Origin: Parabacteroides distasonis
GTDB taxonomy: Bacteria; Bacteroidota; Bacteroidia; Bacteroidales; Tannerellaceae
NCBI RefSeq assembly: GCF_004793765.1
Contig: NZ_SRYM01000013.1
Span: forward strand, 1-64,000
DNA length: 64,000 nt
Reading direction: 5' to 3'
The notes under the pieces were generated by a model. It did not search any database. It was given only the letters and a program-made list of their open reading frames with translations, and had not been told where the DNA came from. The position numbers were made by a program, and so were the translations under genes. Positions 1 through 8,514 of the stretch are shown one piece after another; within the stretch, counting starts at the first letter, position 1; the number at the start of each line of letters is the position of its first letter.

Positions 1-2
1 TG

Positions 3-266
3 TATCTTGTACGTTTGCTTGGTGAGGATGTGGAATATCGAAATGCTGTGATAGAGCGGATGGCTGAATGTGGGATCGCTTGTAACGTACATTATAAACC
101 TTTACCGATGATGACGGCCTATAAAAATTTAGGTTTTGATATCGTAGATTATCCGAATGCTTACAACCAATACCATAACGAGATTACTCTTCCTTTGCAT
201 ACCAGTCTTACGGATGAGGACGTAGAGTATGTGATCTCTAATTTTGTTGATATTATTTCCAAATAA
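3..266 (+). CDS. DegT/DnrJ/EryC1/StrS-family aminotransferase, C-terminal fragment
   Basis: The reading frame is open from the first bases of the window, so the gene starts outside it. The visible 87 or so residues contain the pattern HYKPLPMMTAYKNLGF followed by an acidic stretch and LPLHTSLTDEDVEYV, the typical C-terminal end of PLP-dependent sugar aminotransferases of the DegT family. These enzymes transaminate nucleotide-linked keto sugars for LPS, capsule or glycan synthesis. The catalytic lysine lies in the missing part, so activity cannot be judged here. The gene ends 90 bp before a strong terminator. Confidence 0.8.
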   Translation, partial: YLVRLLGEDVEYRNAVIERMAECGIACNVHYKPLPMMTAYKNLGFDIVDYPNAYNQYHNEITLPLHTSLTDEDVEYVISNFVDIISK

Positions 267-355
267 AATAATTAACCATTACGGTGGGAGGACGTGACCC
301 ACGGATTATACGGTCTGGTTATTATATCCGTAGGTGTTCGTAATTTGAAAGAGGT

Positions 356-392
356 GGGAGAGTTGGTGTAAGAACCGGCTCTCCCTTTTTTT
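356..392 (+). terminator. Rho-independent terminator after the aminotransferase
   Basis: Stem GGGAGAG (356-362) pairs with CTCTCCC (379-385), with a 16-nt loop and a run of seven T. It would end rightward transcription from the aminotransferase before the convergent TonB receptor gene. Confidence 0.85.
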
Positions 393-413
393 ATTTCTAT
401 CGAACGCTTGCGC

Positions 414-2738
414 TTAGAAGGCGATCGCCACCTCCGCACCGATTTGGAAGGGTTTACCCAGTTGGATAAACGGATTCCCGAACGACTCGAAATAGAATGC
501 CGAGTAATGGGTGTTCGTTATATTACGGCTCCATAGGTTTACGTTGACGATACCTTTGCGTACGCCTACCTTTGCGTTCACCGTTCCGTAGAATTTCTGG
601 TAGATGTCGTTTCGCTCGGTCCAGAAGATCTTTCCGACACCGCTGAATTGGGCGGAGGAGGAGAATTGGTCTATCCATTCGTTACGGAACAGGCGGGTGT
701 ATTGCAGTCCTACGTTGAAGGTATGACGTGGGGTATATGGGATGAAGTTGTTCTTGAAATCCTCTTTCCCATTGTTGTAATCCCGGAATGTAGCATGTGT
801 GAAACCGTAATTAACGTCGGCGGTTAGCCCATCGATGATGCGGGCACGCAAGGAGGCCTCAATACCGTAGCTTTTGGCTTTCCCTGCGTTGGTGAGGATA
901 CGGCCGTTGCCGCTATTTACGAATTTGGTCAGTTGCACGTCTTGAATGTCCATATAGAAACCTGTTAATTCTGCGCTTAGGCGTTGGAATAGTAACTCGC
1001 TACGGATACCGATCTCGTAGTTCCAGCTTTTTTCCGGTTTGTAGGAGGCTACTTCCTCGATGGGGGTGGGTTCTTTGACCTCGATCGGCATCATGTCCTT
1101 GAAAGCGTTCATCATATCGTATTGCATCTGGCTTTGCATCACGTCTGCCGACATTTGTACGTTGTAGCCCCCGGTCTTATAACCTTTCGCTACCGACACA
1201 TAGGTGAACGTGTTTGACGAGCATTCGTACTTTAAAGAGACTTTCGGAAGTACTTGCCAGAAGTCTTGGGAGACACTGGCGTCCATCACGGTGGTTGGGA
1301 TCGGGAAAAGTTTCTCGATGTCGATAACCGGTCCGTTTTCTACGAAGCCGAAACCCATTCTCATCTTAGCCTCAGAATTGTAATCCATCTTTTGCTTCTC
1401 GTAATCCAAGCGGATACCGGCGGTAATTGACAGGCCTTCCGTGAACAGGTTGTTATAAGTGGATTGGTGATACAATGCAAGGCCGTAAGAAGGGGTGTCG
1501 AAAGAACCCGGAATATAAAGATGATCGTCCAGTATTTTTAGATATGGCATTTTAGGGTGATCTTTCTTCAATTGATCGAATACGGGCTGGAGGACGGTCT
1601 TGATCCCGTCTTCCTTGAAATCGACCGGGCCGTCTGTATGTAGATCATCGTAGAAACCGTAGAGTCCGAAGGACCATTGGTAATTATTTCTCGTGTTGCT
1701 CTTGATCGCCAATTCCTCGCTGAAAGCGTTTTGCTTTTGCTTTTGGTTGAGGGTGAAGATCGAGAGAGGGGAGAAGTCTTGATCCATCTTCATGTCATCC
1801 TTGAAATATTGATGACCGGTGATGCTGCTCAGTATCACGTGCTCATTCCGGTATTCGAGGGACAGATTATTGGCGATGACCGTCCGTTTATAAGAGCTGG
1901 GATCGTTGATATTGATAGGATTTACATACTTGTGATCGGTATTTCCGGTTCCGATGAACATACCATATGGAAACGCTCCTTGATCCGTATAATCTACGGA
2001 AAGGGAGTAGGAGGCACGGAAGTTCGGATTGAAGCGACCTTCTAACTTGAATCGGCCGCCTACATTGTCTTCCTTATCGATCTTTTTCCCATCGTAGGCA
2101 TTGGTGTAGAAGCCGTCGCTATGGTCATAGTAAGCGGCGGCGGTGAATCCGATGGTCTCGCTCAACTTAGCATAATGGGAGGCCTTGACTTTATATTGCC
2201 CGTAGCTTCCGGCCGATAGGGAGAGTTTCTTTCCTTGGTAATCGAACGGGGAGATGGTATAGATATTTACGATGCCCCCCATAGCGTTACGACCATACAA
2301 GGTTCCTTGCGGCCCTCGTAATACCTCGATGCGTTGGATATCGGTCAGCTCGAAATCGAAGGTGCTTTTATCCAGATAAGGCACGTTGTCTACGTATAAG
2401 CCCACGGATTGTCCACTACTTCTCGCTCCGATACCGCGGATATAGATGGCCGAGGTTAGTTTTGCCCCATAATCCGGCATGTATAGGTTCGGGACGAAAG
2501 AACTTATATCCTTTAGTGCGTCGATCTGTCTGCCGGAGATCATTTGTGGCGAAAGGATCGATACGGAACCGGGTAACGTACGGAGGTTATTTGTCTCTTT
2601 CGTAGATGAGGTCACGATTACCTCACCCATGTTGTAGGTTTTTATCGTGTCGTTCTCGTTTGCCTTGATATTCTCGGCGTATACATTTTGCAGCCCCAAC
2701 GCACCTAGGGCGATGATACCTAAGTAGTGTCTCTTCAT
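414..2738 (-). CDS. TonB-dependent outer-membrane receptor
   Basis: About 774 residues from the chosen start (complement of 2736-2738), where MKRHYLGIIALGALGLQNVYA forms a clean signal peptide; the 12 upstream codons would spoil it. A TonB-box-like stretch (MGEVIVTSS) is followed by a plug domain (about residues 50-155, with RGIGARSSG and RGPQGTLYGRNAMGGIVNI) and a beta-barrel ending in an aromatic/hydrophobic residue. It lacks the carboxypeptidase-regulatory-like N-terminal extension of SusC proteins and has no SusD partner, so a siderophore, heme, cobalamin or small-molecule substrate is more likely than a glycan. It lies 106 bp downstream of a LuxR-type regulator on the same strand, with a 20-bp inverted repeat between them. 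Confidence 0.9.
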   Translation of the reverse strand: MKRHYLGIIALGALGLQNVYAENIKANENDTIKTYNMGEVIVTSSTKETNNLRTLPGSVSILSPQMISGRQIDALKDISSFVPNLYMPDYGAKLTSAIYIRGIGARSSGQSVGLYVDNVPYLDKSTFDFELTDIQRIEVLRGPQGTLYGRNAMGGIVNIYTISPFDYQGKKLSLSAGSYGQYKVKASHYAKLSETIGFTAAAYYDHSDGFYTNAYDGKKIDKEDNVGGRFKLEGRFNPNFRASYSLSVDYTDQGAFPYGMFIGTGNTDHKYVNPININDPSSYKRTVIANNLSLEYRNEHVILSSITGHQYFKDDMKMDQDFSPLSIFTLNQKQKQNAFSEELAIKSNTRNNYQWSFGLYGFYDDLHTDGPVDFKEDGIKTVLQPVFDQLKKDHPKMPYLKILDDHLYIPGSFDTPSYGLALYHQSTYNNLFTEGLSITAGIRLDYEKQKMDYNSEAKMRMGFGFVENGPVIDIEKLFPIPTTVMDASVSQDFWQVLPKVSLKYECSSNTFTYVSVAKGYKTGGYNVQMSADVMQSQMQYDMMNAFKDMMPIEVKEPTPIEEVASYKPEKSWNYEIGIRSELLFQRLSAELTGFYMDIQDVQLTKFVNSGNGRILTNAGKAKSYGIEASLRARIIDGLTADVNYGFTHATFRDYNNGKEDFKNNFIPYTPRHTFNVGLQYTRLFRNEWIDQFSSSAQFSGVGKIFWTERNDIYQKFYGTVNAKVGVRKGIVNVNLWSRNITNTHYSAFYFESFGNPFIQLGKPFQIGAEVAIAF

Positions 2739-2800
2739 CGAATTTCTTTTGTTAGTATATTTTTTCAATCGCAAAGAAACGGTAAAGAAACTAGATGGTC

Positions 2801-2820
2801 AATCACTAGATGTAGTGATT
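2801..2820. promoter_or_regulatory. Inverted repeat between regulator and TonB receptor
   Basis: AATCACTA-GATG-TAGTGATT is a perfect 8-bp inverted repeat with a 4-nt centre. It sits 62 bp upstream of the receptor start and 25 bp after the regulator stop. It has no T-run, so an operator is as likely as an RNA hairpin. Which protein would bind is unknown; the adjacent LuxR-type protein is the obvious candidate. Confidence 0.4.
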
Positions 2821-2844
2821 TTGAAAGCCGGTTTGTTCGTTTCG

Positions 2845-3426
2845 CTATAGTTCGATATCGTCGCCGGAGATGATCCCGTTCATGATGGCGTAGAAGGTGA
2901 GGCCGGATACGGTCTTGATGCCTAGCTTGGCGGTGATGTTCTTACGATGGGTAAGGACGGTGTTCAAGCTGATGTTCAGCTTATCGGCGATCTCTTTATT
3001 CGTGATGCCTTTTACGATCAGTTGAAGTACGTCTACCTCACGGCTGGATAGATCCTTGTTGTTTTCGGTAGTGGTGCTGTTGGAACTGTCGCTCGTAAAT
3101 AATTGTTGCAATTGCTCGATAATGGTCTCTTGGGAGGAACGTAACGTGATACGGTTCGTAGACGAGAGTGCCCCGTGTTCTTCGGTGCTGTCGATGAGGA
3201 GGGCGGTCTTGTTTCTTCTCGGGAGGAAGAAATCCGCGTTGAGCACAAGGGTATCTGAATCGGTGAAATAGTAATCGTAGGTGTCGCTTCCTGTGGAGGA
3301 AAGCATCTCGAAATTTGGAAAATAGCAAACCTCTACCGGGGGGAAGTAGTCGGTCAGCAAACTTTGCAGCCCGATACTTCTTAGGGTATCAGACAGTATG
3401 ATCGCTATTTGTTTGTTTCGATACAT
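2845..3426 (-). CDS. LuxR/GerE-type transcriptional regulator with degenerate receiver-like N-terminus
   Basis: 193 residues. The C-terminal 65 residues (about 126-190) form a GerE helix-turn-helix: LSSREVDVLQLIVKGITNKEIADKLNISLNTVLTH, where the last helix is the DNA-recognition helix. The N-terminal 110 residues have the spacing of a CheY-like fold (IAIILSDTLRSIGLQSLL) but show no convincing phospho-acceptor Asp/Lys set, and no histidine kinase is adjacent. It probably responds to something other than phosphorylation. The start is 9 bp after the stop of the hemerythrin-like gene, so the two are co-transcribed. It may control the downstream TonB receptor (inference). Confidence 0.85.
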   Translation of the reverse strand: MYRNKQIAIILSDTLRSIGLQSLLTDYFPPVEVCYFPNFEMLSSTGSDTYDYYFTDSDTLVLNADFFLPRRNKTALLIDSTEEHGALSSTNRITLRSSQETIIEQLQQLFTSDSSNSTTTENNKDLSSREVDVLQLIVKGITNKEIADKLNISLNTVLTHRKNITAKLGIKTVSGLTFYAIMNGIISGDDIEL

Positions 3427-3435
3427 TTCAGATCG

Positions 3436-4143
3436 TTAGATACATAATTTTTCCATGGCCGAGACCATGGGGGTAAGGATTCGATACCGGATCCGGTTGT
3501 GTTGCTTGATATCTTTCTCCAGACTACAGATGGAGAAGAGGACGGCATAACATAAATTCTCGTCATAATCTCCCGAAAGATGCTTGACCATGATACTTTT
3601 TAAGTCGGCTAAAAGGGCTTCGATGGTATCTTCCATACGTTGCTCGGAGGTGATTTGCAATCCATCGATCGTTCCCGCTGGTTCTTTTCCCAGCTTTTTA
3701 CTTAACGACATGCAGTAGGGAAACCAAGTCTCATCATCTTTCTCAATGCGTGCGATAAGTTCTTCCTTGAACGAGGAGAAGAAGCGTCCTATCAATCCAA
3801 GAGTAGGATTGCCGGGCGTACTCATCAAGATGAAGGAACCTAGATGGCGTTCTATATTGGGAAGCTGATAACGTAAATAGTATTGGTTCGTTTTTGTCAG
3901 GTAATCGATGATCTGTGATGTATGGAAAGTTTGTAACTTTTTCTCTGGAAAATACTCCTCGTTGAGAAAGGTATTGATTACCGTCAATAAGAAGTCCGTA
4001 TCCAGCGAATGTTCTTCACAGAGCATCTTCACCGATTTGTCTCCAAGCCCTAAGCGAATCCCAAACCGGTTGATAACGGGAATGAGTGAGGGGTGTTCTT
4101 CCACCACCTCACTCAATTGCATATTTGGGTATACTAAAGGCAT
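3436..4143 (-). CDS. RIC (ScdA/YtfE)-like hemerythrin-domain protein
   Basis: 235 residues from the ATG at 4143 (MPLVYPNMQLSEVVEEHP), four bases after the stop of the upstream isomerase; an alternative in-frame start at 4170 would overlap that gene. Residues about 8-50 resemble the ScdA_N/DUF542 domain (VVEEHPSLIPVINRFGIRLGLGDKSV) but lack its Cys-Cys pair. The rest resembles a helical hemerythrin-type di-iron bundle, with candidate ligands in NIERHLGSF, EKDDETWFPYC, IMVKHLSGDY and DIKQHNRI. RIC proteins repair iron-sulfur clusters after nitrosative or oxidative damage. Several canonical HxxxE positions are altered, so iron binding is uncertain and a sensory role paired with the downstream LuxR protein is a reasonable alternative. 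Confidence 0.6.
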   Translation of the reverse strand: MPLVYPNMQLSEVVEEHPSLIPVINRFGIRLGLGDKSVKMLCEEHSLDTDFLLTVINTFLNEEYFPEKKLQTFHTSQIIDYLTKTNQYYLRYQLPNIERHLGSFILMSTPGNPTLGLIGRFFSSFKEELIARIEKDDETWFPYCMSLSKKLGKEPAGTIDGLQITSEQRMEDTIEALLADLKSIMVKHLSGDYDENLCYAVLFSICSLEKDIKQHNRIRYRILTPMVSAMEKLCI

Positions 4144-4147
4144 CTTA

Positions 4148-5086
4148 TCAAGCTTGTTCCCATTGTTCACGTAATAACTTGACGGCGGCGGGGACTACCA
4201 CGTTACGGTCTCCCTGACATCCGCACTCGAAGCTTACGTAGTTGTTATAACCAATCATTTTCAATCCCTTGAAACCATTGATATAGTTATCGGCATCTCC
4301 ATCCTCACCCGGCATGCTGCGACGTTTGCGGCTGGCCACGTGTACGTGTTGGAGATACTCTCCACCGGAGATAAAGGCTCCCATATCAGAGGTCTCTTCC
4401 CATGTCATATGCCAGAAGTCGCCCATGCAACGTACACCCGGATTATTGATATCCCGGCATAAAGAGGCGGCGTCGGCTACTTGACGTAGATAAAAACACT
4501 CTTTTCGGTTCAAAGGTTCAAAGATGACGCTAGTCCCATGCTGGGCGGCGAAAGTTCCCATCTCGTTGAATTGCTCGCAAAGAAAATCCCGTGTCTCCAT
4601 CGTATGAGGCAAGGCGGGGACTTGACCATTAAAGGCAGGAACGATAATCACGCCCGTAGAACCTAATTCACCGGCTGCGGCGATGATCTCTTTCATCGTA
4701 TCCATGCATTCCTTGCGGATGGCTGGATCGGTAGAAAGAATAAAGCCTTTGAAGCCGGCGCAAATGGCACTCACTTTGATATTACGTCCGTTTAAGGCCT
4801 GCTTGATCTCGTTTACCCGGCTGGCTAATCCTCCGCCACCCGGCTCAAAACCTACAACGCCCAACTTCTCCATAAAATCAAGTTTCTCGTTCAAACTTTC
4901 ACCCGGGGCGATTCCCTCTTGGAAAGAAAGCTTTAATTCAAGGTCCTTGCCGGGCTTGTCGCTCCCTTTTTCTCCTTTGGCAGTGTTTGCCGGCTTGGAA
5001 GAGCAGGAGGCCAAGGCCGTACTTCCTACCGCTAAAGCAGCACCGGATAAGGAGGTTCTTAAAAAGTTTCTTCTATTTAATGTCAT
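4148..5086 (-). CDS. Tat-signal sugar phosphate isomerase/epimerase-type TIM-barrel protein
   Basis: 312 residues. The N-terminus RRNFLRTSLSGAALAVGS with a lipobox-like LASC indicates Tat export and probable lipidation. The body is a xylose-isomerase-like TIM barrel with probable metal ligands in VIFEPLNR, MGDFWHM, HVHVAS and SFECGC. Proteins of this fold in Bacteroides act as lyases or epimerases on keto-sugars, including beta-elimination of 3-keto-glycosides. It follows the Gfo/Idh/MocA gene by 12 bp and abuts the RIC-like gene, so it belongs to the same operon. The exact substrate cannot be read from sequence. Confidence 0.8.
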   Translation of the reverse strand: MTLNRRNFLRTSLSGAALAVGSTALASCSSKPANTAKGEKGSDKPGKDLELKLSFQEGIAPGESLNEKLDFMEKLGVVGFEPGGGGLASRVNEIKQALNGRNIKVSAICAGFKGFILSTDPAIRKECMDTMKEIIAAAGELGSTGVIIVPAFNGQVPALPHTMETRDFLCEQFNEMGTFAAQHGTSVIFEPLNRKECFYLRQVADAASLCRDINNPGVRCMGDFWHMTWEETSDMGAFISGGEYLQHVHVASRKRRSMPGEDGDADNYINGFKGLKMIGYNNYVSFECGCQGDRNVVVPAAVKLLREQWEQA

Positions 5087-5098
5087 AAACAGTCCGGA

Positions 5099-6481
5099 TT
5101 ATTTCTTGTCGATTAGTTTGCCCGGAACAGGAACGACGAAGCCGCTCATATCCATCTTTCCTAAGTTCAAATCTTTCGGAGTGTAATCCAATGCAGAGGC
5201 AGTCATGGCATCCCAAGTGGTCTCGGCACCCGTGTAAGCGGACTCACGACCCATGATTGCGGCCATATTGGAGATAGCAGTCTCAGAAGCTTGCTCGATT
5301 TGCTTACCGCCACGGATGCAGTTGATCCAGTTTACATGTTCTAATGTATACGGGTCAGTTTGCTTGAAGTTCGCTTTTTCGGCCTCGCTATCATATTTCC
5401 AGATAACGTTTCCTGCCAAATCCTTGATCTCCATCGTGTCACTGCTCCATGATCCCTTGGTTCCTTGGATGAATTCGCTTACATTATTTGCACAACCATC
5501 TATCTGGCGGCACATACTATGCATATGGATACCATTTTCCATTGTGAAATCAACGCTGAAGTTATCATATTGGTCGCCAGTGATACGACGGTGGCGAGAA
5601 CCGAAACCTACAGCCTTGACTGGTTTTAAGCCGCTGAACCAAGTGAATACATCTATATTATGTACGTGTTGCTCTACGATATGGTCGCCGGAAAGCCATT
5701 TCCAGTTTACCCAGTCCTTGATCATATATTCGCAATCGTTCCATCCCGGTTGACGGTCGCGATACCAAAGCATATTTTGGTTCCAGTAAACCGTACCGCC
5801 CGTGATCTCACCGATCAATCCTTCCATGATCTTCTTGTAAGACTCAACATAACTACGTTGGTGATGGCGTTGAGTACCAGTTACGACACATAAGTTCTTT
5901 GCCGCAGCTTGTTTTGCGGTAGCCATAATGGTACGGTAACCAACCGGATCAACACAGATAGGTTTCTCTAAGAAGGAATGTTTGCCCTTTTCTGTGGCGT
6001 ATTGGAAATGAACTGGACGGAATACGGGAGGAGTGGCGACGATCACTACATCTACGCCGCTATCGATCACTTGCTTGTACGCATCTAAGCCAACGAAACG
6101 TTTGTCAGCTGGTACATCAATACCTTTCTCGTCTTTTAATTTCTTTGCCAAATCGTCAACACGTTCTTGGAACGTATCGCCTAAAGCCACGATCGTAACG
6201 CCGTTCGCAGCGTTCAAGAAGTTAAAAGCAGCTCCGGAACCACGTCCGCCACAACCGATTACACCTGCTTTTAGTTCTTTTCCATCAGTTGCCAGATCTG
6301 GTAATTCGGGTACGTAATAAGTACCAGGCTCTTTCAAAGGCTTTGTTGCGTTTGCGCTTTCACCTCCACCACAAGAAGTTAATACACCAACTGTACTACC
6401 TGTTCCAATTGCTCCAAGCGCACCCGCTAGGGCTGAACTTTTCAGAAATGATCTTCTGCTAATGCTGTTCTCTTTTTTCAT
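5099..6481 (-). CDS. Tat-signal Gfo/Idh/MocA-family oxidoreductase
   Basis: 460 residues. SISRRSFLKSSALAGALGAI is a twin-arginine signal and is followed by LTSCGGG, a possible lipobox. The NAD-binding Rossmann fold begins with AGVIGCGGRGSG (about residue 72), and the family EKP signature appears as HSFLEKPICVD. The C-terminal substrate domain has a conserved His-rich stretch (GDHIVEQHVHNID). Members oxidise or reduce sugar hydroxyls with NAD(P), often a tightly bound cofactor in exported forms. With the adjacent isomerase/lyase it fits C3 oxidation of glycosides (known for related Bacteroides proteins; substrate here inferred). Confidence 0.88.
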   Translation of the reverse strand: MKKENSISRRSFLKSSALAGALGAIGTGSTVGVLTSCGGGESANATKPLKEPGTYYVPELPDLATDGKELKAGVIGCGGRGSGAAFNFLNAANGVTIVALGDTFQERVDDLAKKLKDEKGIDVPADKRFVGLDAYKQVIDSGVDVVIVATPPVFRPVHFQYATEKGKHSFLEKPICVDPVGYRTIMATAKQAAAKNLCVVTGTQRHHQRSYVESYKKIMEGLIGEITGGTVYWNQNMLWYRDRQPGWNDCEYMIKDWVNWKWLSGDHIVEQHVHNIDVFTWFSGLKPVKAVGFGSRHRRITGDQYDNFSVDFTMENGIHMHSMCRQIDGCANNVSEFIQGTKGSWSSDTMEIKDLAGNVIWKYDSEAEKANFKQTDPYTLEHVNWINCIRGGKQIEQASETAISNMAAIMGRESAYTGAETTWDAMTASALDYTPKDLNLGKMDMSGFVVPVPGKLIDKK

Positions 6482-6500
6482 GATATTATTTTTTTAGACA

Positions 6501-8078
6501 CTATTTATTAGGTTCACATACAACACGGAAACCGATTCCTCTGATATCGGAGTACCACCAGATACTCTTCGGCTGTTGCGGATCGGTTTTTAACCAAGCT
6601 TCATGTTTGGTATAATCACGGGAAGCGCAGCGAAGATCTGCCGCATCGGAAGTGTAATTACCGCCTCTCACTACCCATTCTGTACCTTCAGTAACCAATG
6701 GATCTGTGGCGCTACTTCCGCTTTTAGCGTAAGCTTCAGGATCATACTTGTCGGCACAATATTCCATTACATTACCCAACATATTCTTTAACCCAAAAGG
6801 GTTGGCTTTTACCAAATCCGGTTCTTGCGTCTTATTTTTGCTGTTCTTGCTATAAATCACATAAGAACCTATACTATCAGTCTTTGCGTCGAAAAATTTA
6901 CGCCAGAAGCCTTGATCGGAGAAGTCTTTTGGATTACCCGTAAAAAAATAAGGTGTTTCCGTGCCGCCACGTGCCGCATATTCCCATTCCGCCTCGGTCG
7001 GTAAACGATAAGTCTTTCCTGTTTTCTTGGATAACCATTGGCAGAAAGTCTCGGCCGCATAATGAGTCATTGTAATAGCCGGGCGATCTCCGCCACCCCA
7101 GCCTTGATCCGGGAAACCGAACGGAGGCGTCGGACCGGAGATGGCATCGACATTCGGATTACTGTTATTTGCGTACACGGTCTCTGGAGGGGTACGGCCT
7201 TCACTCATCGTATTCCCATAGAAAGCCCAGTATTGATCCCAAGTCACCTCGACCTCAGCCATGAAGAATGGACTAACGGTTACGTTGTGTACAGGCGACT
7301 CATCTGCTTTATGAAACGCTTCTTTTTCCTCACTACCCATTTTGAATGAACCTCCGGGAATGGCAATCATCTTGAATGAGACCATTGTTCCGGGAATTTG
7401 TTCTACATAATCGGTGAAAGAGGTTACCGTAGTTGGTTCCTTAAAAAACAGGCTTGTATCTATCGAGGTTGCCCCGGATGTGTTTTGTCCCGGTATGCCA
7501 ACCATCTTGGAGTGATTGTAGTTCGGATTGTAATGTCCTGCATCCAAATGGCAACTAATACATTGTAGATCTAGCTTTTTCTCATTCTCGTCATAATATA
7601 AATGCGCTGTTACACCATCATCGGTAATTCCTTCGGGAAATAAGTTCTGATGGCACTCCTTACAAGATTCATTGGGGATATATTTAACGGCGTGTTCCAA
7701 CTCGGACTTAGTTTCCCAATTGAAATCCGCATTGTCTTTAGTCAAGTATGACCAAACATCTTTCATACCCAATTTAGCCTTTGCGCTATAATGTTTCCAA
7801 GTATTTGTTTGAGGTGGGAGGTGACAAGCTACGCAATGTGTCTTAACACCACTTCCATTATTTACATGCTTGGAAAGTTTCCAACTGTTTTCTACGTGAG
7901 GATGCACGTGGCACATCATACAAGATTCATCTGTTGAGAAATATACAGATGTCTTATAAAGGGCGACCATAATCCCTGCTCCCAAAAATAATCCGAGGAA
8001 CAGGATAAACGCCTTACTTTTGAAAAAATACTTTTTCCTCTCAGACGAGTATCGGTTTGAAAATTTGTTAGTTGTCAT
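6501..8078 (-). CDS. Tetraheme NapC/NirT-type cytochrome c fused to an FGE-sulfatase-like (SUMF1) domain
   Basis: 525 residues. One N-terminal membrane anchor (about 25-45) precedes four CxxCH heme sites (CMMCH, CVACH, CKECH, CISCH) within the first 200 residues, as in NrfH/NapC quinol dehydrogenases. From about residue 235 a formylglycine-generating-enzyme-like fold begins (IPGGSFKMGSEEKEAF), continues through YRLPTEAEWEYAARGG and NMLGNVMEYCAD, and ends WVVRGGNY...GIGFRVVCE. The two catalytic cysteines expected after the GGSY-type motif are absent (GGNYTSDAADLRC), so enzymatic FGE activity is unlikely and the domain is probably structural or ligand-binding. It is first in the leftward operon with the Gfo/Idh and isomerase genes. 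Confidence 0.88.
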   Translation of the reverse strand: MTTNKFSNRYSSERKKYFFKSKAFILFLGLFLGAGIMVALYKTSVYFSTDESCMMCHVHPHVENSWKLSKHVNNGSGVKTHCVACHLPPQTNTWKHYSAKAKLGMKDVWSYLTKDNADFNWETKSELEHAVKYIPNESCKECHQNLFPEGITDDGVTAHLYYDENEKKLDLQCISCHLDAGHYNPNYNHSKMVGIPGQNTSGATSIDTSLFFKEPTTVTSFTDYVEQIPGTMVSFKMIAIPGGSFKMGSEEKEAFHKADESPVHNVTVSPFFMAEVEVTWDQYWAFYGNTMSEGRTPPETVYANNSNPNVDAISGPTPPFGFPDQGWGGGDRPAITMTHYAAETFCQWLSKKTGKTYRLPTEAEWEYAARGGTETPYFFTGNPKDFSDQGFWRKFFDAKTDSIGSYVIYSKNSKNKTQEPDLVKANPFGLKNMLGNVMEYCADKYDPEAYAKSGSSATDPLVTEGTEWVVRGGNYTSDAADLRCASRDYTKHEAWLKTDPQQPKSIWWYSDIRGIGFRVVCEPNK

Positions 8079-8281
8079 ATGTTTCTATGGTATACTATTT
8101 ACACTAAGTCACAATTAGATTTAAAATCGGCAATAAAAGTAGTATATTCCTTTATATATTGAAAGAAAAAATAGTCTCTTTAACGAAAAATGTTGTCTTA
8201 TTTACGCTTTTTTATCGCAATGGGAAGAGGGGAAGAATAATAAGAAAGCGGCAATACAAATTCATTGTGTTGCCACTCACG

Positions 8282-8354
8282 CACGGAAGGAGAGGCTCGA
8301 ACTCCCGACACCTGGTTTTGGAGACCAGTGCTCTACCGACTGAGCTACTTCCGT
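8282..8354 (-). tRNA. tRNA-Trp (CCA)
   Basis: Complement folds as a complete cloverleaf. The acceptor stem is ACGGAAG/CTTCCGT, the D arm GCTC...GAGC, the anticodon arm CTGGT-CTCCAAA-ACCAG with anticodon CCA, and the T arm GGGAG-TTCGAGC-CTCTC with one G-T pair. The discriminator base is G and CCA is not encoded. A TACTTTTG -7 box lies just upstream. Confidence 0.95.
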
Positions 8355-8364
8355 ATTGCGGGTG

Positions 8365-8372
8365 CAAAAGTA
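8365..8372 (-). promoter_or_regulatory. -7 box for tRNA-Trp
   Basis: Complement reads TACTTTTG, matching the Bacteroidetes -7 consensus TAnnTTTG, 10 bp before the mature tRNA 5' end. The -33 position holds only a partial match (CTTG, spacer 19). Confidence 0.5.
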
Positions 8373-8459
8373 GTTTAATAATTTGAATATGCAAGTGAAA
8401 TATGAGAAAAAATAGTCGCATAGACAAAAAAAAGAGCAACGACTATTTTTAATTAAATT

Positions 8460-8490
8460 AAAAAAGGAGATGTGCCTTGGCACACCCCCT
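8460..8490 (-). terminator. Rho-independent terminator after glnA
   Basis: On the minus strand GGGGGTGTGC pairs with GCACATCTCC (two G-T pairs) around a 4-nt loop, followed by TTTTTT. It lies 25 bp past the glnA stop. Confidence 0.8.
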
Positions 8491-8514
8491 CATGTGAAAT
8501 CATAAAAAGAATTA

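Noticed and set aside
8159..8483. Overlapping ORFs on both strands around 8.2-8.5 kb
   Set aside because: They read through the tRNA-Trp gene, so they are shadows.
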